A stretch of DNA of 64,000 bases, from the NCBI GenBank assembly GCA_039973685.1, contig JBDWKL010000012.1, positions 1 through 64,000 of the forward strand. Direction: 5' to 3'. Positions 52,861 to 62,884 of the stretch are shown piece by piece. This stretch comes from Hyphomicrobiales bacterium. GTDB taxonomy: Bacteria; Pseudomonadota; Alphaproteobacteria; Rhizobiales; JACESI01. How positions within the stretch are numbered: position 1 is the stretch's first letter; each line of letters opens with the position of its first letter. Made by a program: the position numbers and the translations under genes. The notes under the pieces were generated by a model. It ran no database searches and was not told the DNA's origin. It saw only the letters and a list, made by a program, of their open reading frames with translations.

Positions 52861-53715
52861 ATGAGTAACAAGCGCCCAGTCACCCGAATTGATGCACGAT
52901 TTGCAAAATGTGCGGCGGAAAATCGTCCTGCACTCGTGACTTTTATTACCGGCGGCGATCCCGACAAAGCAACCGGACAAGCCATTCTTGATGCCCTGCC
53001 AGCGGCTGGTGCTGATGTGATCGAGCTTGGCATGCCGTTTTCTGACCCGATGGCAGAAGGCATTCCAATTCAGCTTGCGACACAGCGCGCCCTTAAATCT
53101 GGCATGACCATGAATGACGTGCTGGACATGGTGCGCTCCTTCCGTAAAGGCGACAACGAAACGCCAATCGTTTTGATGGGCTATTATAACCCGATCTATT
53201 TCCGTGGCTCTGCAGCTTTTGCCAAGGAAGCGAAAGAAGCAGGTGTTGATGGGTTGATCATCGTTGATTTGCCACCAGAAGCTGATGACGAACTTTGTCT
53301 TCCCGCTATGGAAGCAGGCGTTAGTTTCATCCGCCTTGCAACGCCCACAACAGATGATAAGCGCTTGCCGACCGTTTTAAATAACACGTCTGGTTTCGTG
53401 TATTACGTCTCCATGACAGGTATCACAGGCGCAGAACTACAAAACACAGGTCGTGTTGCAGACGCCGTGAACCGGATCAAAAGCCATACAGATTTGCCAG
53501 TTGCCGTTGGCTTTGGCGTTAAGACGGCAGAGCAAGCCTCAACCATAGGACAAGATGCCGATGGCGTAGTTGTTGGATCTGCGCTAGTAAATGCTGTAAA
53601 AGAAAGCCTTGACGAAAACGGCAAGGGCACCGACATGACAGTAAAGGCTGTTACAGATTTGGTGAGTGATCTTGCGAAAGGCTGTCACTCAGCCCGCGCT
53701 GAGGCAGCAGAGTAA
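52861..53715 (+). CDS. trpA: Tryptophan synthase alpha chain
   Basis: A 284-residue TIM-barrel protein. [21 protein letters not shown] contains the catalytic glutamate, [15 protein letters not shown] the catalytic aspartate, and [11 protein letters not shown] and [11 protein letters not shown] the phosphate site. It cleaves indole-glycerol phosphate and channels indole to TrpB. The ATG at 52861 was preferred over a TTG two codons upstream. accD follows after 16 bases. Confidence 0.95.
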   Translation: MSNKRPVTRIDARFAKCAAENRPALVTFITGGDPDKATGQAILDALPAAGADVIELGMPFSDPMAEGIPIQLATQRALKSGMTMNDVLDMVRSFRKGDNETPIVLMGYYNPIYFRGSAAFAKEAKEAGVDGLIIVDLPPEADDELCLPAMEAGVSFIRLATPTTDDKRLPTVLNNTSGFVYYVSMTGITGAELQNTGRVADAVNRIKSHTDLPVAVGFGVKTAEQASTIGQDADGVVVGSALVNAVKESLDENGKGTDMTVKAVTDLVSDLAKGCHSARAEAAE

Positions 53716-53731
53716 CTAAAAGGATAAACCG

Positions 53732-54676
53732 TTGAACTGGATCACAAACGTCGTCCGCCCAGGCATGGGCTTTTTCAACAAGCGTGAAACGCCTGAAAAT
53801 CTTTGGATCAAAGACCCTGAGAGCGGGGAATTGGTTTTCCATCGCGATTTAGAGCAGAACCAGTTTGTCGTGCCAAGCTCTGGCTATCACATGAAAATTG
53901 AAGGCCGCAAGCGGCTCGATTTCTTCTTTGATAACGGCGAATGGGAACAAATTGATACGCCGGATGTAGCCGTTGATCCTCTCAAGTTCCGTGATAGCAA
54001 GCGCTATACAGACCGTTTGAAAGAAGCAAAATCTAAGACAGGTCTCAAAGACGCGATTTTGATCGGCCACGGCCTTGTTAAAGGCGTGCCGATGGTTGCA
54101 GCCGTTCAAGATTCAGGTTTCATGCTTGGCTCGCTTGGCATGGCCGCTGGTGAAGCGATTATCATTGCGATGATGGAAGCGGTAAAACGCAAAGTCTCTT
54201 TTGTGATTTTCACAGCATCTGGTGGCGCTCGTATGCAAGAGGGCATTTTATCCTTGATGCAAATGCCTCGCACAACCGTTGCAGTCCAAGCGCTTCGTGA
54301 TGCTGGTTGTCCTTATATTGTGGTGCTAACCAACCCAACAACGGGCGGTGTAACCGCGTCTTATGCTATGCTTGGTGATGTGCATATTGCAGAGCCAAAC
54401 GCATTAATTTGTTTTGCAGGTCCGCGCGTGATTGAACAAACAATCCGCGAGAAGCTGCCTGAAGGTTTCCAGCGCTCAGAATATCTAAAAGAGCACGGCA
54501 TGGTGGACATGGTGGTTCATCGCCACGATTTGCCAGAAACAATTGCAAAGCTTTGCGCAACACTTACACACCTTCCTTGGCCAATTCTTGAAGAAGTCGC
54601 TGTTGAGGAAGTAGAAGAAAGCGCTGACGAAAGCGAAGAGCCAGAAATTGCAAGTGAGGAAGAGGCCGCAACCTAG
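53732..54676 (+). CDS. accD: Acetyl-CoA carboxylase carboxyltransferase subunit beta, zinc-finger cysteines lost
   Basis: A 314-residue carboxyltransferase subunit. The crotonase-like core is intact: [37 protein letters not shown] and [14 protein letters not shown]. The N-terminal zinc ribbon of most AccD proteins has Cys-Cys-Cys-Cys; here the corresponding positions are D28, S31, V47 and S50, so zinc cannot bind in the usual way. Partial loss of these cysteines is known in Hyphomicrobiales. A Glu-rich tail ([15 protein letters not shown]) follows. TTG start with AAAAGGAT upstream, giving the conserved MNWITN opening. Confidence 0.93.
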   Translation: MNWITNVVRPGMGFFNKRETPENLWIKDPESGELVFHRDLEQNQFVVPSSGYHMKIEGRKRLDFFFDNGEWEQIDTPDVAVDPLKFRDSKRYTDRLKEAKSKTGLKDAILIGHGLVKGVPMVAAVQDSGFMLGSLGMAAGEAIIIAMMEAVKRKVSFVIFTASGGARMQEGILSLMQMPRTTVAVQALRDAGCPYIVVLTNPTTGGVTASYAMLGDVHIAEPNALICFAGPRVIEQTIREKLPEGFQRSEYLKEHGMVDMVVHRHDLPETIAKLCATLTHLPWPILEEVAVEEVEESADESEEPEIASEEEAAT

Positions 54677-54711
54677 CGGTTAGCCTCACCGCGCTTTTTG
54701 GAAGTGTGCCG

Positions 54712-56043
54712 ATGCCTTATGAAGCTCCTGAAGACATAATTGCGCGGCTCTCCATGTCGTTCCCACCGGGCTATGATTTAGCCTTGGATCGGGTGCGCAA
54801 GCTGCTTGATAGGCTTGGCAATCCGCAACTTGATATTCCACCCGTCATCCACGTAGCAGGCACCAATGGCAAAGGCTCGACCATTGCCTTCATGCGGGCC
54901 ATGCTAGAGGCCGCGGGCAAACGCGTTCATACGCACACATCACCCCATCTCATCCGCTTTAACGAGCGCTTCCGTTTGGCAACAGCGCCGGGTGAAAGCG
55001 CCACTGTGGATGATGACCGTTTCGCGCAGGCCCTTTTGCGGGTTGAGCGGATTAATGATGGCGAACATATTACTGTCTTTGAACTTTTAACCGCCGTTAC
55101 TTTCGTGCTGTTTGCGAGCAACCCAGCTGATGTGACCTTGCTGGAAGTTGGGCTTGGCGGGGAACTCGACGCAACCAATGTTATTGATCCACCCCTTGCG
55201 AGTGTGATCACGCCGATTGCGCTTGATCATCAAGGTTTTTTAGGCGGAACAATCGAAAAGATCGCTGCGGCGAAAGCAGGCATTATCAAAAAAGGATCGC
55301 CCGCCGTTGTTGGCCCGCAGTCTGATGACCTTGTTACGGATGTTTTAGAATTCCATGCAGCTCGCGCCCACACAACCATGAAGCAGGCTGGCCAAGACTG
55401 GATGGTATGGGAAGAAAACGGTCGACTTGTTCTACAAGATGACGAAGGCCTGATGGACCTCGCGCTGCCGCGCCTTATGGGACAGCACCAAATCATCAAT
55501 GCGGGCACGGCAATCACAGCGCTTAAAGCGGCAGGGTTTGCGCTTGCGGATAAAGAAATTGAAGCAGGCCTTGCGAATGTTAAATGGGCAGGTCGCCTTC
55601 AAAAATTGAGCGATGGCGCTGTTGTGGATCGCGCGTTAGAGGGCAGTGAAATCTGGCTTGACGGCGGGCATAACCCTGCGGCTGGATCAGTGGTGGCATC
55701 TGCGCTTGCTGACTTAGAAGAGCGGGTTGAACGTCCTTTATTCATGATCACCGGTATGCTCAACACCAAGGAACCAGTTGGTTATTTCAAACCGTTTGCT
55801 GACCTTGTTCGCCATTGCTTTACTGTACCACTTGCCAACACCGAGAACGCCATTGATCCAGAAGCCCTCGCCGCTTTTGCCATTGAGGCTGGTGTATCAG
55901 CCCAATCAAGTGATAGTGTTGAAGCAGCCTTAGAGCAATTGTCTGAAAACTGGCAATATGAACGCCCGCCTCGCATTTTAATCGGCGGCTCGCTTTATCT
56001 TGTCGGCGAAGTGTTGGAGCGAAACGGCACACCTGCGGATTGA
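54712..56043 (+). CDS. folC: Bifunctional folylpolyglutamate/dihydrofolate synthase
   Basis: A 443-residue Mur-ligase-like enzyme. [17 protein letters not shown] is the P-loop; [27 protein letters not shown] and [13 protein letters not shown] are the FolC signatures, and [11 protein letters not shown] the C-terminal one. It adds glutamate to dihydropteroate and tetrahydrofolates. The ATG at 54712 follows GGAAG by seven bases; a GTG two codons earlier is possible. The accD-folC order is typical of the lineage. Confidence 0.94.
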   Translation: MPYEAPEDIIARLSMSFPPGYDLALDRVRKLLDRLGNPQLDIPPVIHVAGTNGKGSTIAFMRAMLEAAGKRVHTHTSPHLIRFNERFRLATAPGESATVDDDRFAQALLRVERINDGEHITVFELLTAVTFVLFASNPADVTLLEVGLGGELDATNVIDPPLASVITPIALDHQGFLGGTIEKIAAAKAGIIKKGSPAVVGPQSDDLVTDVLEFHAARAHTTMKQAGQDWMVWEENGRLVLQDDEGLMDLALPRLMGQHQIINAGTAITALKAAGFALADKEIEAGLANVKWAGRLQKLSDGAVVDRALEGSEIWLDGGHNPAAGSVVASALADLEERVERPLFMITGMLNTKEPVGYFKPFADLVRHCFTVPLANTENAIDPEALAAFAIEAGVSAQSSDSVEAALEQLSENWQYERPPRILIGGSLYLVGEVLERNGTPAD

Positions 56044-56050
56044 TCATCTG

Positions 56051-56956
56051 ATGTTGCCCATTATCCATCATCCCGCGTATCACGCGACAATTCCAACAAA
56101 GCACCGCTTCCCCATGAATAAGTTTCAGCGGTTGCAGGAGGTCTTGCAAGAAGATGGGATTGCGACCGAGAAAAACACTTTCAAGCCTGAACCAGCTCCC
56201 CGCGAATGGCTAACACTTGCCCACAGTAGCGACTATGTTGATGCAGTACTGAGTGAAACGGTCTCAGATAAAGTTGCGCGCGAAATTGGGTTTCCGATGA
56301 ACGCATCCGTCGCTTTGCGCGGGCAATGTGCAACCGGGGGATCGGTGCTCACGGCACGTTTGGCGCTTGAATATGGGCTGGCGGCCAACACAGCAGGCGG
56401 CAGTCATCACGCAAGGTTTGAGCAAGGCGCAGGATTTTGCGTGTTCAATGATGTAGCCGTCGCAGTCAAGGTTATGCAGCAAGAGGGACTGGCCTCGCGC
56501 ATATTGATCGTTGATCTTGATGTGCACCAAGGTGACGGCACGGCACAAATATTTGCAGGTGATCCGTCTGTCTTCACCCTGTCCTTTCATGGTCGTAAAA
56601 ACTACCCGCATGAAAAGGCGATTTCAGACCTTGATATCGCTTTATCAGATGCAATGGGCGATGAAGCATATCTGCAAAAACTAGATGAGGTCTTGCCGCG
56701 TTTGCTTGATCGCGGGAAGCCAGACCTTGTGTTTTATAACGCAGGGGTTGATCCGCATGAAGGAGACAAGCTTGGTCGTTTAGCGATGTCAGAAGAAGGT
56801 CTGTGGCAACGGGATCATTTCGTCCTGTCACACTGCCGAAAGCGTAACATTCCTGTTGCCTGCGTATTAGGTGGCGGTTATCTCAATGATATTGATCGGC
56901 TTGCAAAACGCCACAGCATTATTCACCGCGTCGGCACCGAAATTGCGACGGGTTAG
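56051..56956 (+). CDS. Histone deacetylase-like amidohydrolase
   Basis: A 301-residue arginase-fold deacetylase. [23 protein letters not shown] contains the tandem catalytic histidines, [14 protein letters not shown] the zinc aspartate and histidine, and [16 protein letters not shown] the second zinc aspartate. Bacterial members deacetylate small amines such as acetylpolyamines, or acetoin-pathway proteins. The ATG at 56051 gives the [12 protein letters not shown] opening. It starts seven bases after folC and is probably part of the same operon. Confidence 0.9.
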   Translation: MLPIIHHPAYHATIPTKHRFPMNKFQRLQEVLQEDGIATEKNTFKPEPAPREWLTLAHSSDYVDAVLSETVSDKVAREIGFPMNASVALRGQCATGGSVLTARLALEYGLAANTAGGSHHARFEQGAGFCVFNDVAVAVKVMQQEGLASRILIVDLDVHQGDGTAQIFAGDPSVFTLSFHGRKNYPHEKAISDLDIALSDAMGDEAYLQKLDEVLPRLLDRGKPDLVFYNAGVDPHEGDKLGRLAMSEEGLWQRDHFVLSHCRKRNIPVACVLGGGYLNDIDRLAKRHSIIHRVGTEIATG

Positions 56957-57228
56957 TTTTGGGATTTGCCGAACACTTTAAGCACGCGCAGAACCAGCCA
57001 GATCGGCACGACTACCGCTGCACCCAGCAGCAAATAGCGGATTGCCCATTCGATGCTCTCAAAGCCAAGCTCATAAATACGAACGAAAAGGTTTCGAATG
57101 CCGGATACAATATCCAAGGGGTCAATATTGAGAGCGCTCAAAATGATGCCGACGACAAACGACAAAATCACCAGCTTAATAATGACCTCAAGCGGCGATC
57201 CACCAATGAGACGTGTAATTGTCGGCAT
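56953..57228 (-). CDS. DUF6460-like small membrane protein
   Basis: A 91-residue protein with two hydrophobic helices ([17 protein letters not shown] and [19 protein letters not shown]). The opening [15 protein letters not shown] resembles the small DUF6460 family of Hyphomicrobiales as I remember it. Function is unknown. It converges with the deacetylase gene, overlapping by four bases. Confidence 0.65.
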   Translation of the reverse strand: MPTITRLIGGSPLEVIIKLVILSFVVGIILSALNIDPLDIVSGIRNLFVRIYELGFESIEWAIRYLLLGAAVVVPIWLVLRVLKVFGKSQN

Positions 57229-57306
57229 GTTTCAGGCTCCCTAAACCGTATCTAGCCTCTAGATAAGGGTTTCACATCCAAATTTACAGCAGAAAGTTGA
57301 ATTCTG

Positions 57307-58050
57307 TTAGCCGTCCAGGCGCACTTCGGATCGATCCATTGCAATTCTGCTGACAGAATAATGGAAAGGGCTGCCGCCTTGCTCAAGATTTTGTACCTTA
57401 GTGACAAGCACGATTGTACCGGGGCCAAGATCAAGCTCACTCATGTCATCATTGTTTGCAAGACGTGCATGAACCGATGTTTCGCCACGCTGGAAGGCTT
57501 TTACGCCGCAGTCTTTCAGCGCCTCAATGCGGCATTTATGTTTACGGATCAATTTTCCCAAATCCGCAAAGCGGAGAGCATCAAACCAGCAGGTTGAGCG
57601 CGATAATAATCTCTTATCTTGATAGCTTACTGTATCAAGGCGAACCACACGGCCACCTTCTGCAACAAAAAGCTTTTCTGCAATCTCTGCAGAGGCTGCT
57701 TCACGTGCTGTGGCGACTAATTCAATGGTGCTTCCCTTTACAAGATCAAGCGGGTTGCCCATGAGCATCGATTTTGCGTTTTGGTTTTGCGTTTGATTGA
57801 ACTCATTAATAACAAAGGTGCCTTGCCCTTGTCGTGAACGCAAAAGACCTTCTTGGGAAAGGGCGGCGATAGCTGCGCGGACCGTGTGTCTGTTAACGCC
57901 GAAATGATGGGCCAAGTCTTTTTCAGAAGGCAACTTGCCGTTGTCTCCAACGATATCACTGCTGAGGCTTGCACGAAGACGATCTGCAATTTGCCTCCAT
58001 AGAGCCACGCCGGTGCGACGGTCCATATCTATGGAATGGGTCTCAAACAT
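57307..58050 (-). CDS. GntR/HutC-type regulator, PhnF-like
   Basis: A 247-residue regulator with an N-terminal winged helix (ALWRQIADRLRASLSS, then LPSEKDLAHHFGVNRHTVRAAIAALSQEGL) and a C-terminal UTRA ligand domain (RVVRLDTVSYQDKRLLSRSTCWFDA). The FGVNRHTVRAA helix and end SPFHYSVSRIAMDRSEVRLD are typical of PhnF, which controls phosphonate C-P lyase operons. No phn gene is in the window, so the gene stands alone or its targets lie elsewhere. Confidence 0.82.
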   Translation of the reverse strand: MFETHSIDMDRRTGVALWRQIADRLRASLSSDIVGDNGKLPSEKDLAHHFGVNRHTVRAAIAALSQEGLLRSRQGQGTFVINEFNQTQNQNAKSMLMGNPLDLVKGSTIELVATAREAASAEIAEKLFVAEGGRVVRLDTVSYQDKRLLSRSTCWFDALRFADLGKLIRKHKCRIEALKDCGVKAFQRGETSVHARLANNDDMSELDLGPGTIVLVTKVQNLEQGGSPFHYSVSRIAMDRSEVRLDG

Positions 58051-58148
58051 AGTGAAATACTCAATATTACCGTAGTCTCAGAAACCAACGTTAGGCTATA
58101 CTCCGCTTTTAAACAATAATTCTGCCCAAATAGTCGCTCTATGTTTGA

Positions 58149-59270
58149 TTAATCATTAATGCCAATTTGATTGACAACAAGAGCGGTAAATTCTCTCGTT
58201 GACGCTTTGCCACCCAAGTCGCCGGTTAATCCATCTCCACCTTGGCGCAGAATATTAGCGACCGCATTTTCAATTATAATGCTGCCTTTGATGAGCCGAT
58301 CATCGTCAAACTTTGCCCCGAGCCATTCTAACATCATGGCCGCTGATAAAAACATGGCTGCTGGATTTGCAATCCCTTTACCCATGATGTCAGGTGCTGT
58401 GCCATGACAGGGCTGGAACACAGCATGGTTGTCACCAATGTCAGCTGAAGGGGCAAGGCCAAGCGTGCCCATGATGCCTGCCCCAAGATCAGATAGAATA
58501 TCGCCAAACATATTTTCTGTCACAGCCACATCAAACTCCCATGGGCGCTGCACCATCCACATGGCGAAGGCATCGACATAAGCGCTGTCTATTTTGACAT
58601 CTGGGAAATCTTTAGCCCGCTCTTCGAAAATTTGGCGGAAGAACCAGAACGACCGGAATACATTGGCCTTGTCCACGCAAGTCACCCGAGCCGGACGTTC
58701 GATGCCACGTAATTTGCGGGCTTTGGCGCGTTGCTCGGCAAGTTTAAACGAAAAATCAAACAGCTTTTCGCTAACCTTACGCGTGATTTTGAGCTTCTCA
58801 GTCGCATATTCGTCGCCCACAATCTCACCGTCATTCATATAGGCAAACAGCCCTTCGGTGGATTCGCGAATAAGCACGAAATCTATGTCTTCAGCACGGG
58901 CATCGCCTAGCGGTGATAAATCGCCTGCAAGCACTTTAACGGGGCGAACACCTGCATAAAGATCAAGCAAAAAGCGAAGTTCGATTTGCGGGGTAATCTC
59001 GGTGCCATCGTCTTTTCTAATATGAGGCAGGCCCATTGCAGACAATAAAATAGCGTCTGCAGATTTTGCCGCATCAACGGAAGATTGAGGCAGCGCTTCG
59101 CCAGTATCTGCATAGTTCTGCGCACCAGCGGGCAAAAATTGATAGGTGAACTTTGGACCGTTCAGTTTTCCTAAAACCAGATCAATCAGCTCAAGCGTTG
59201 GCCGTGTTATTTCTGGCCCAATGCCATCACCATCAAAAACCGCGATGTCATAATGTTCTTTTACTGACAT
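58149..59270 (-). CDS. Isocitrate/isopropylmalate dehydrogenase family protein
   Basis: A 373-residue beta-decarboxylating dehydrogenase. FDGDGIGPEITRPTLELID, VLIRESTEGLFAYM, CVDKANVFRSFWFFRQIF, AVTENMFGDILSDLGAGIMG and PCHGTAPDIMGKGIANPAAMFLSAAMML are the family blocks. It is neither a clear LeuB (no LeuB-specific substrate loop) nor typical ICD. Tartrate/malate or homoisocitrate-type dehydrogenase are alternatives. It stands alone, with a PhnF-like regulator 98 bases away on the same strand. Confidence 0.8.
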   Translation of the reverse strand: MSVKEHYDIAVFDGDGIGPEITRPTLELIDLVLGKLNGPKFTYQFLPAGAQNYADTGEALPQSSVDAAKSADAILLSAMGLPHIRKDDGTEITPQIELRFLLDLYAGVRPVKVLAGDLSPLGDARAEDIDFVLIRESTEGLFAYMNDGEIVGDEYATEKLKITRKVSEKLFDFSFKLAEQRAKARKLRGIERPARVTCVDKANVFRSFWFFRQIFEERAKDFPDVKIDSAYVDAFAMWMVQRPWEFDVAVTENMFGDILSDLGAGIMGTLGLAPSADIGDNHAVFQPCHGTAPDIMGKGIANPAAMFLSAAMMLEWLGAKFDDDRLIKGSIIIENAVANILRQGGDGLTGDLGGKASTREFTALVVNQIGIND

Positions 59271-59322
59271 TTAAAATTGCCTACCCGCCTACTCAAATCA
59301 TCAAGCGCAGGGTGAAGGCTGA

Positions 59323-60147
59323 TTATTCCAATGTCCAGTTCAATTCTTCGATCTCTTTTTCAGTAAAGAGATAAAGCTGGTCTTTGGATGTCGCCATCGC
59401 TTTGATCCAAGCACGAGGGTTTACGCCCATATCAACAAGAAGCTCTTGCGCATCGGCGCTGATCGCTTGTGCATTGGCGATGCCTTGTTGCAGCGTGCCC
59501 GTTGCCGTGTCGCTGGTGAAAACTTGGTGCACACCCAGCACAGCGGGCTTGCCAATATTGCGTTTCACGCCTCCTGAAAACACCAATGGGCAGGAAGAAG
59601 CGCAATAGCCGTGCTTGGTTATATGCGTGGTAATTTCGCGGTCGCGAATAAAGCGCGACATATCAATGGCATCACGAACGGAACCACCCGGCGAATGCAG
59701 ATAGATCTCCGTCACGGGATCCACATCATCAAGGCTTTTTATGAAGTCTTCAAAACGAAACGTCGTCCCAGGATCGATAAGGCCGATCGCGCTGATCACG
59801 CCATTACCCGCATTGTGAAAGGTCATGCTGCCGCTTAACAGCGTATCCGCATTGCCCGCAACACCGGGTAATTTAGCTTTTCCACCGGGGCCAAAATCAA
59901 CCTTTGTCTGCGGTGAATAGCGCCGAATTTGATCTTGATCTTTCGCGGGCGTAATCGGCGATGTTGTGGGCGCGGTCTTCAAGAACGGCAGGTTGAAGGG
60001 AACACTATTGCCGTTGAGCGTTCTAAAATCAAAATATAAAACGGCTAAAACACCAGCAAGTAAAACCCCAAACAAAAAGAGCAAAACCATCTCTTCGCCG
60101 GCATTGCCTGCTTTTATTTCTTCATATTGTTCTGTGTCGTTTGCCAT
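59323..60147 (-). CDS. Membrane-anchored ClpP/crotonase-fold protein
   Basis: A 274-residue protein. One N-terminal membrane helix (EMVLLFLFGVLLAGVLAVLYF) anchors a periplasmic domain. In it VTEIYLHSPGGSVRDAIDMSRFI is a ClpP-like oxyanion loop, HGYCASSCPLVFSGG holds the candidate serine nucleophile, and VLGVHQV the candidate histidine. The pattern resembles the COG3904-type periplasmic ClpP-fold proteins. It is encoded two bases after the unknown membrane protein at 60150 and probably works with it. Substrate unknown. Confidence 0.7.
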   Translation of the reverse strand: MANDTEQYEEIKAGNAGEEMVLLFLFGVLLAGVLAVLYFDFRTLNGNSVPFNLPFLKTAPTTSPITPAKDQDQIRRYSPQTKVDFGPGGKAKLPGVAGNADTLLSGSMTFHNAGNGVISAIGLIDPGTTFRFEDFIKSLDDVDPVTEIYLHSPGGSVRDAIDMSRFIRDREITTHITKHGYCASSCPLVFSGGVKRNIGKPAVLGVHQVFTSDTATGTLQQGIANAQAISADAQELLVDMGVNPRAWIKAMATSKDQLYLFTEKEIEELNWTLE

Positions 60148-60149
60148 GT

Positions 60150-61448
60150 CTAGTTGTCTGCACCATCGCGCGTATTTGTTTCAACCACACGTGGTTTCAT
60201 TGGGGCCACAGGTTTTGTGGGGACTGGCTCAGTTTTTTGTGTGTGTGCGGCAACTTCAGCAATTTTTGCTGAAACGGCAGGTGGCAAAGTCTCATAGAGT
60301 TTTAATGCGCGGCTTAGTTCGGCGATGGTGACGTGGTTTTCGTCTAGATCATGCCCTTCTTCCCGCCTAATTGACGCTTGCACTGCGCTCAAGATTAAGA
60401 TCAAGACGCCGGGTAGGAGATCAATTGAAATGGCGCCTGCCCAACTTGGCAAAAAGTCTTCAGCATAACGAAGCACCGCTTCAGCTGTTGATAGCGGTTT
60501 GAAGCGCAAAGGCTCCACAGTGCCTCGGTTTAAAATTTCATCAGCTGCTTTTGAAAGAGCTAAAGACTGCGCTTTGATTGCTTTTTCAACACGGCCAACC
60601 ACGGCATCTTGGCGGCTGGCTAGGTCTTCATTGTCGCCGTCTGCAACGGGCGCAACAAAGGAGCTGCTTAAGTCTTCTGCCGCACGCTTTACGGAAGGGG
60701 CAATGGAGGTTTGTTGAAGCGCTGTGATGACACCAGCAAGGGCCACGGCTTCTTCTGAAAACGCTATGCTACGATCTTCAATCGGTCCAAAACTGGAGAC
60801 AATTTTTCGCATCTGGCCTAAGCGTCGTCCACCCTGTTCATAAAGCGCATCAGTGGCTGTGCGGGCGGTGCGAACTTCTTCGCCTAGGCCTTTCAGTTGT
60901 GATGACATTTGTTGCAATAACTGGACAACAGTGCCGCTGCCAGCGGTACCTGTTAGCGAACCATCTGCTTGTTCTTGGCTGGCCAGCCTTTTGAAGCGAT
61001 CAGAGGCAAGCTCAATATCTGGCAATAGGCCTTGTGCGGCGAGCGCGTTGTTATGGGCTTTATTGAGGCGTGCTTGGTAATCTTCTGTGGTGTTTGCCAA
61101 ATGCTGTTCTAGGGCTGCACCACCAGCAAGCGCTGCAGCATTCAACCATGAAGACATGGCAATGATCATCCCGCTACCAACCAGCATCCCAAACATTAAA
61201 AGCCGTCTGGTGCCGCCATCACGAACATGTGGGGCGAACTGAATGAGGTAGGTCCAAAAAGCGTAGATGCCGACAGATACAGCCGTTGAATAAACCACCG
61301 CGCCAAAAAACACAGAAGCGCCAGATCCTTGCAAAAGACCACGAACACCAAGATAGGTGTAAACACCACTGGCGAGCGCCAAAATACCGAGTGTGATTTT
61401 TGTTGTAAGCTCGAGACGAATAACGCCGCGACGTAACACTTGAGACAT
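60150..61448 (-). CDS. Unknown membrane protein with periplasmic coiled-coil region
   Basis: A 432-residue protein I cannot assign. Helices lie near residues 17-40, 45-67, 83-108 and 340-360. Between them is a long, mostly helical region (residues ~110-330, e.g. EDYQARLNKAHNNALAAQG), then a Pro-rich C-terminus (TEPVPTKPVAPMKP). Size and topology recall methyl-accepting or stomatin-like scaffold proteins, but no HAMP or signalling domain is visible. The ClpP-fold protein begins two bases after its stop. Confidence 0.55.
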   Translation of the reverse strand: MSQVLRRGVIRLELTTKITLGILALASGVYTYLGVRGLLQGSGASVFFGAVVYSTAVSVGIYAFWTYLIQFAPHVRDGGTRRLLMFGMLVGSGMIIAMSSWLNAAALAGGAALEQHLANTTEDYQARLNKAHNNALAAQGLLPDIELASDRFKRLASQEQADGSLTGTAGSGTVVQLLQQMSSQLKGLGEEVRTARTATDALYEQGGRRLGQMRKIVSSFGPIEDRSIAFSEEAVALAGVITALQQTSIAPSVKRAAEDLSSSFVAPVADGDNEDLASRQDAVVGRVEKAIKAQSLALSKAADEILNRGTVEPLRFKPLSTAEAVLRYAEDFLPSWAGAISIDLLPGVLILILSAVQASIRREEGHDLDENHVTIAELSRALKLYETLPPAVSAKIAEVAAHTQKTEPVPTKPVAPMKPRVVETNTRDGADN

Positions 61449-61669
61449 AGAGTTTTATCCTAAACACAACCTTATTAGACCGTTGCGTCTAACTTAGGCG
61501 AAATGATGGGCGAGCGGGTTAATATCTTAACTCTTGGTTAAGGATAATGGCTTGCTGAAAAAGCACCTTCACTAAGCTGTGTTCAATCGCGTCTCTATCC
61601 GCATTGTGCAACGCGGTAAGTATGTGTAAAATGGCGAGAATTCAAAATCATTCCCCCCAAGGTAGGCCT

Positions 61670-62734
61670 ATGCCCTCAAAACGTCAGCAACGCCACACAA
61701 AAACGATCAATCTTGCACTACAAGGCGGCGGCGCTCATGGTGCTTTCACTTGGGGTATTTTAGACCGCATGTTTGAGGATGATCGGCTTTGGATCACCGG
61801 GATCAGCGGAACAAGTGCTGGCGCGGTAAATGCCGTTGTCGCAGCGCAAGGCATGTATGAAGGCCAAGCACCAGCGGCACGCGAGGCATTAGCGGCTTTT
61901 TGGAAAGCTGTAAGCGATGCGGGCAAAACAAGCCCCTTGCAAACAAGCCCTTATGATGCGGCGCAGGGCAAGTGGGGCCTTGATAGATCACCATTTTTCT
62001 TGTTTTTCGACATGCTACAACGGGTTGCTTCTCCCTATGACCTAAACCCGTTGAACATCAATCCGTTCAAGACGCTACTCGAAGAGCATATTGATTTTGA
62101 GAAGGTGCGCGGGTGCGCTGATTTGGATATTTTCGTGTCAGCAACCAATGTAGAGACAGGGCTTGGACGAGTGTTTGACCGCAGTGAGATCACAATCGAT
62201 GTGATCCTTGCCTCCGCCTGCCTCCCGTTCATCTATCAAGCTGTTGAAATAGACGGCGAACATTACTGGGACGGCGGATATATGGGCAACCCTCCCCTTG
62301 TGCCGTTCTTTCACAACAAAGAATGCGACGACATTCTCGTGGTTCAAATCAATCCGATGAAACGGCAGGGCATTCCAAAATCAGCACGCGAAATTCTAAA
62401 TCGCGTCAATGAAATCACCTTCAATTCTTCCCTCATTCATGAGCTTCGCGGTATTGATTACATCAATCAATTGCTGGAAAACGGGCAAATTTCTCCAAAA
62501 GAACATCGCAAAATGAATATTCACATTATGGGTGGTGGAGAGAACATGGAAGCGCTCGATGCATCTTCAAAACTAAACACTGACTGGAATTTCCTGCAGT
62601 TTTTGTTCGAAAAAGGCAGAACAGTTGCGGAAGCTTGGTTGGTGGAAAATTTCGACCAAATTGGCGAAAACTCAACAGTTGACGTCTGTAAAATGTTCGA
62701 AACTGTTGGCACTTTGCCCAGCAGAAAAACATAA
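61670..62734 (+). CDS. Patatin-like phospholipase
   Basis: A 354-residue protein with the patatin oxyanion motif LALQGGGAHGAF, the serine in GISGTSAGAVNAVVAAQG (GxSxG) and the aspartate in YWDGGYMGNPPLVPF (DGG). These form the Ser-Asp dyad of the family. It hydrolyses acyl esters of phospholipids or similar lipids. No signal peptide is seen. The ATG at 61670 follows AAGG by seven or eight bases; a longer upstream frame lacks conservation. Substrate and role are open. Confidence 0.88.
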   Translation: MPSKRQQRHTKTINLALQGGGAHGAFTWGILDRMFEDDRLWITGISGTSAGAVNAVVAAQGMYEGQAPAAREALAAFWKAVSDAGKTSPLQTSPYDAAQGKWGLDRSPFFLFFDMLQRVASPYDLNPLNINPFKTLLEEHIDFEKVRGCADLDIFVSATNVETGLGRVFDRSEITIDVILASACLPFIYQAVEIDGEHYWDGGYMGNPPLVPFFHNKECDDILVVQINPMKRQGIPKSAREILNRVNEITFNSSLIHELRGIDYINQLLENGQISPKEHRKMNIHIMGGGENMEALDASSKLNTDWNFLQFLFEKGRTVAEAWLVENFDQIGENSTVDVCKMFETVGTLPSRKT

Positions 62735-62741
62735 GAAAACT

Positions 62742-62758
62742 GAGGTGAAATAAACCTC
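62742..62758 (+). terminator. Short hairpin after the patatin gene
   Basis: GAGGT pairs with ACCTC around a seven-base loop, followed by a T/A-rich but interrupted stretch. A weak terminator is possible. Confidence 0.35.
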
Positions 62759-62884
62759 TAATCTTATTTATGAATATTAATGATGAACGAAGAATTACCA
62801 AGAAGGTGAGCTTTTCGTGCCATTTATCAACCTAATTTTTATAAAGATACGTTATAGTACCCATCGAATGAGTATGGGTGTAAA

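Noticed and set aside
58149-59270. The dehydrogenase as leuB
   Set aside because: It belongs to the family, but lacks leuB-type context and specific substrate loop; it was left at family level.
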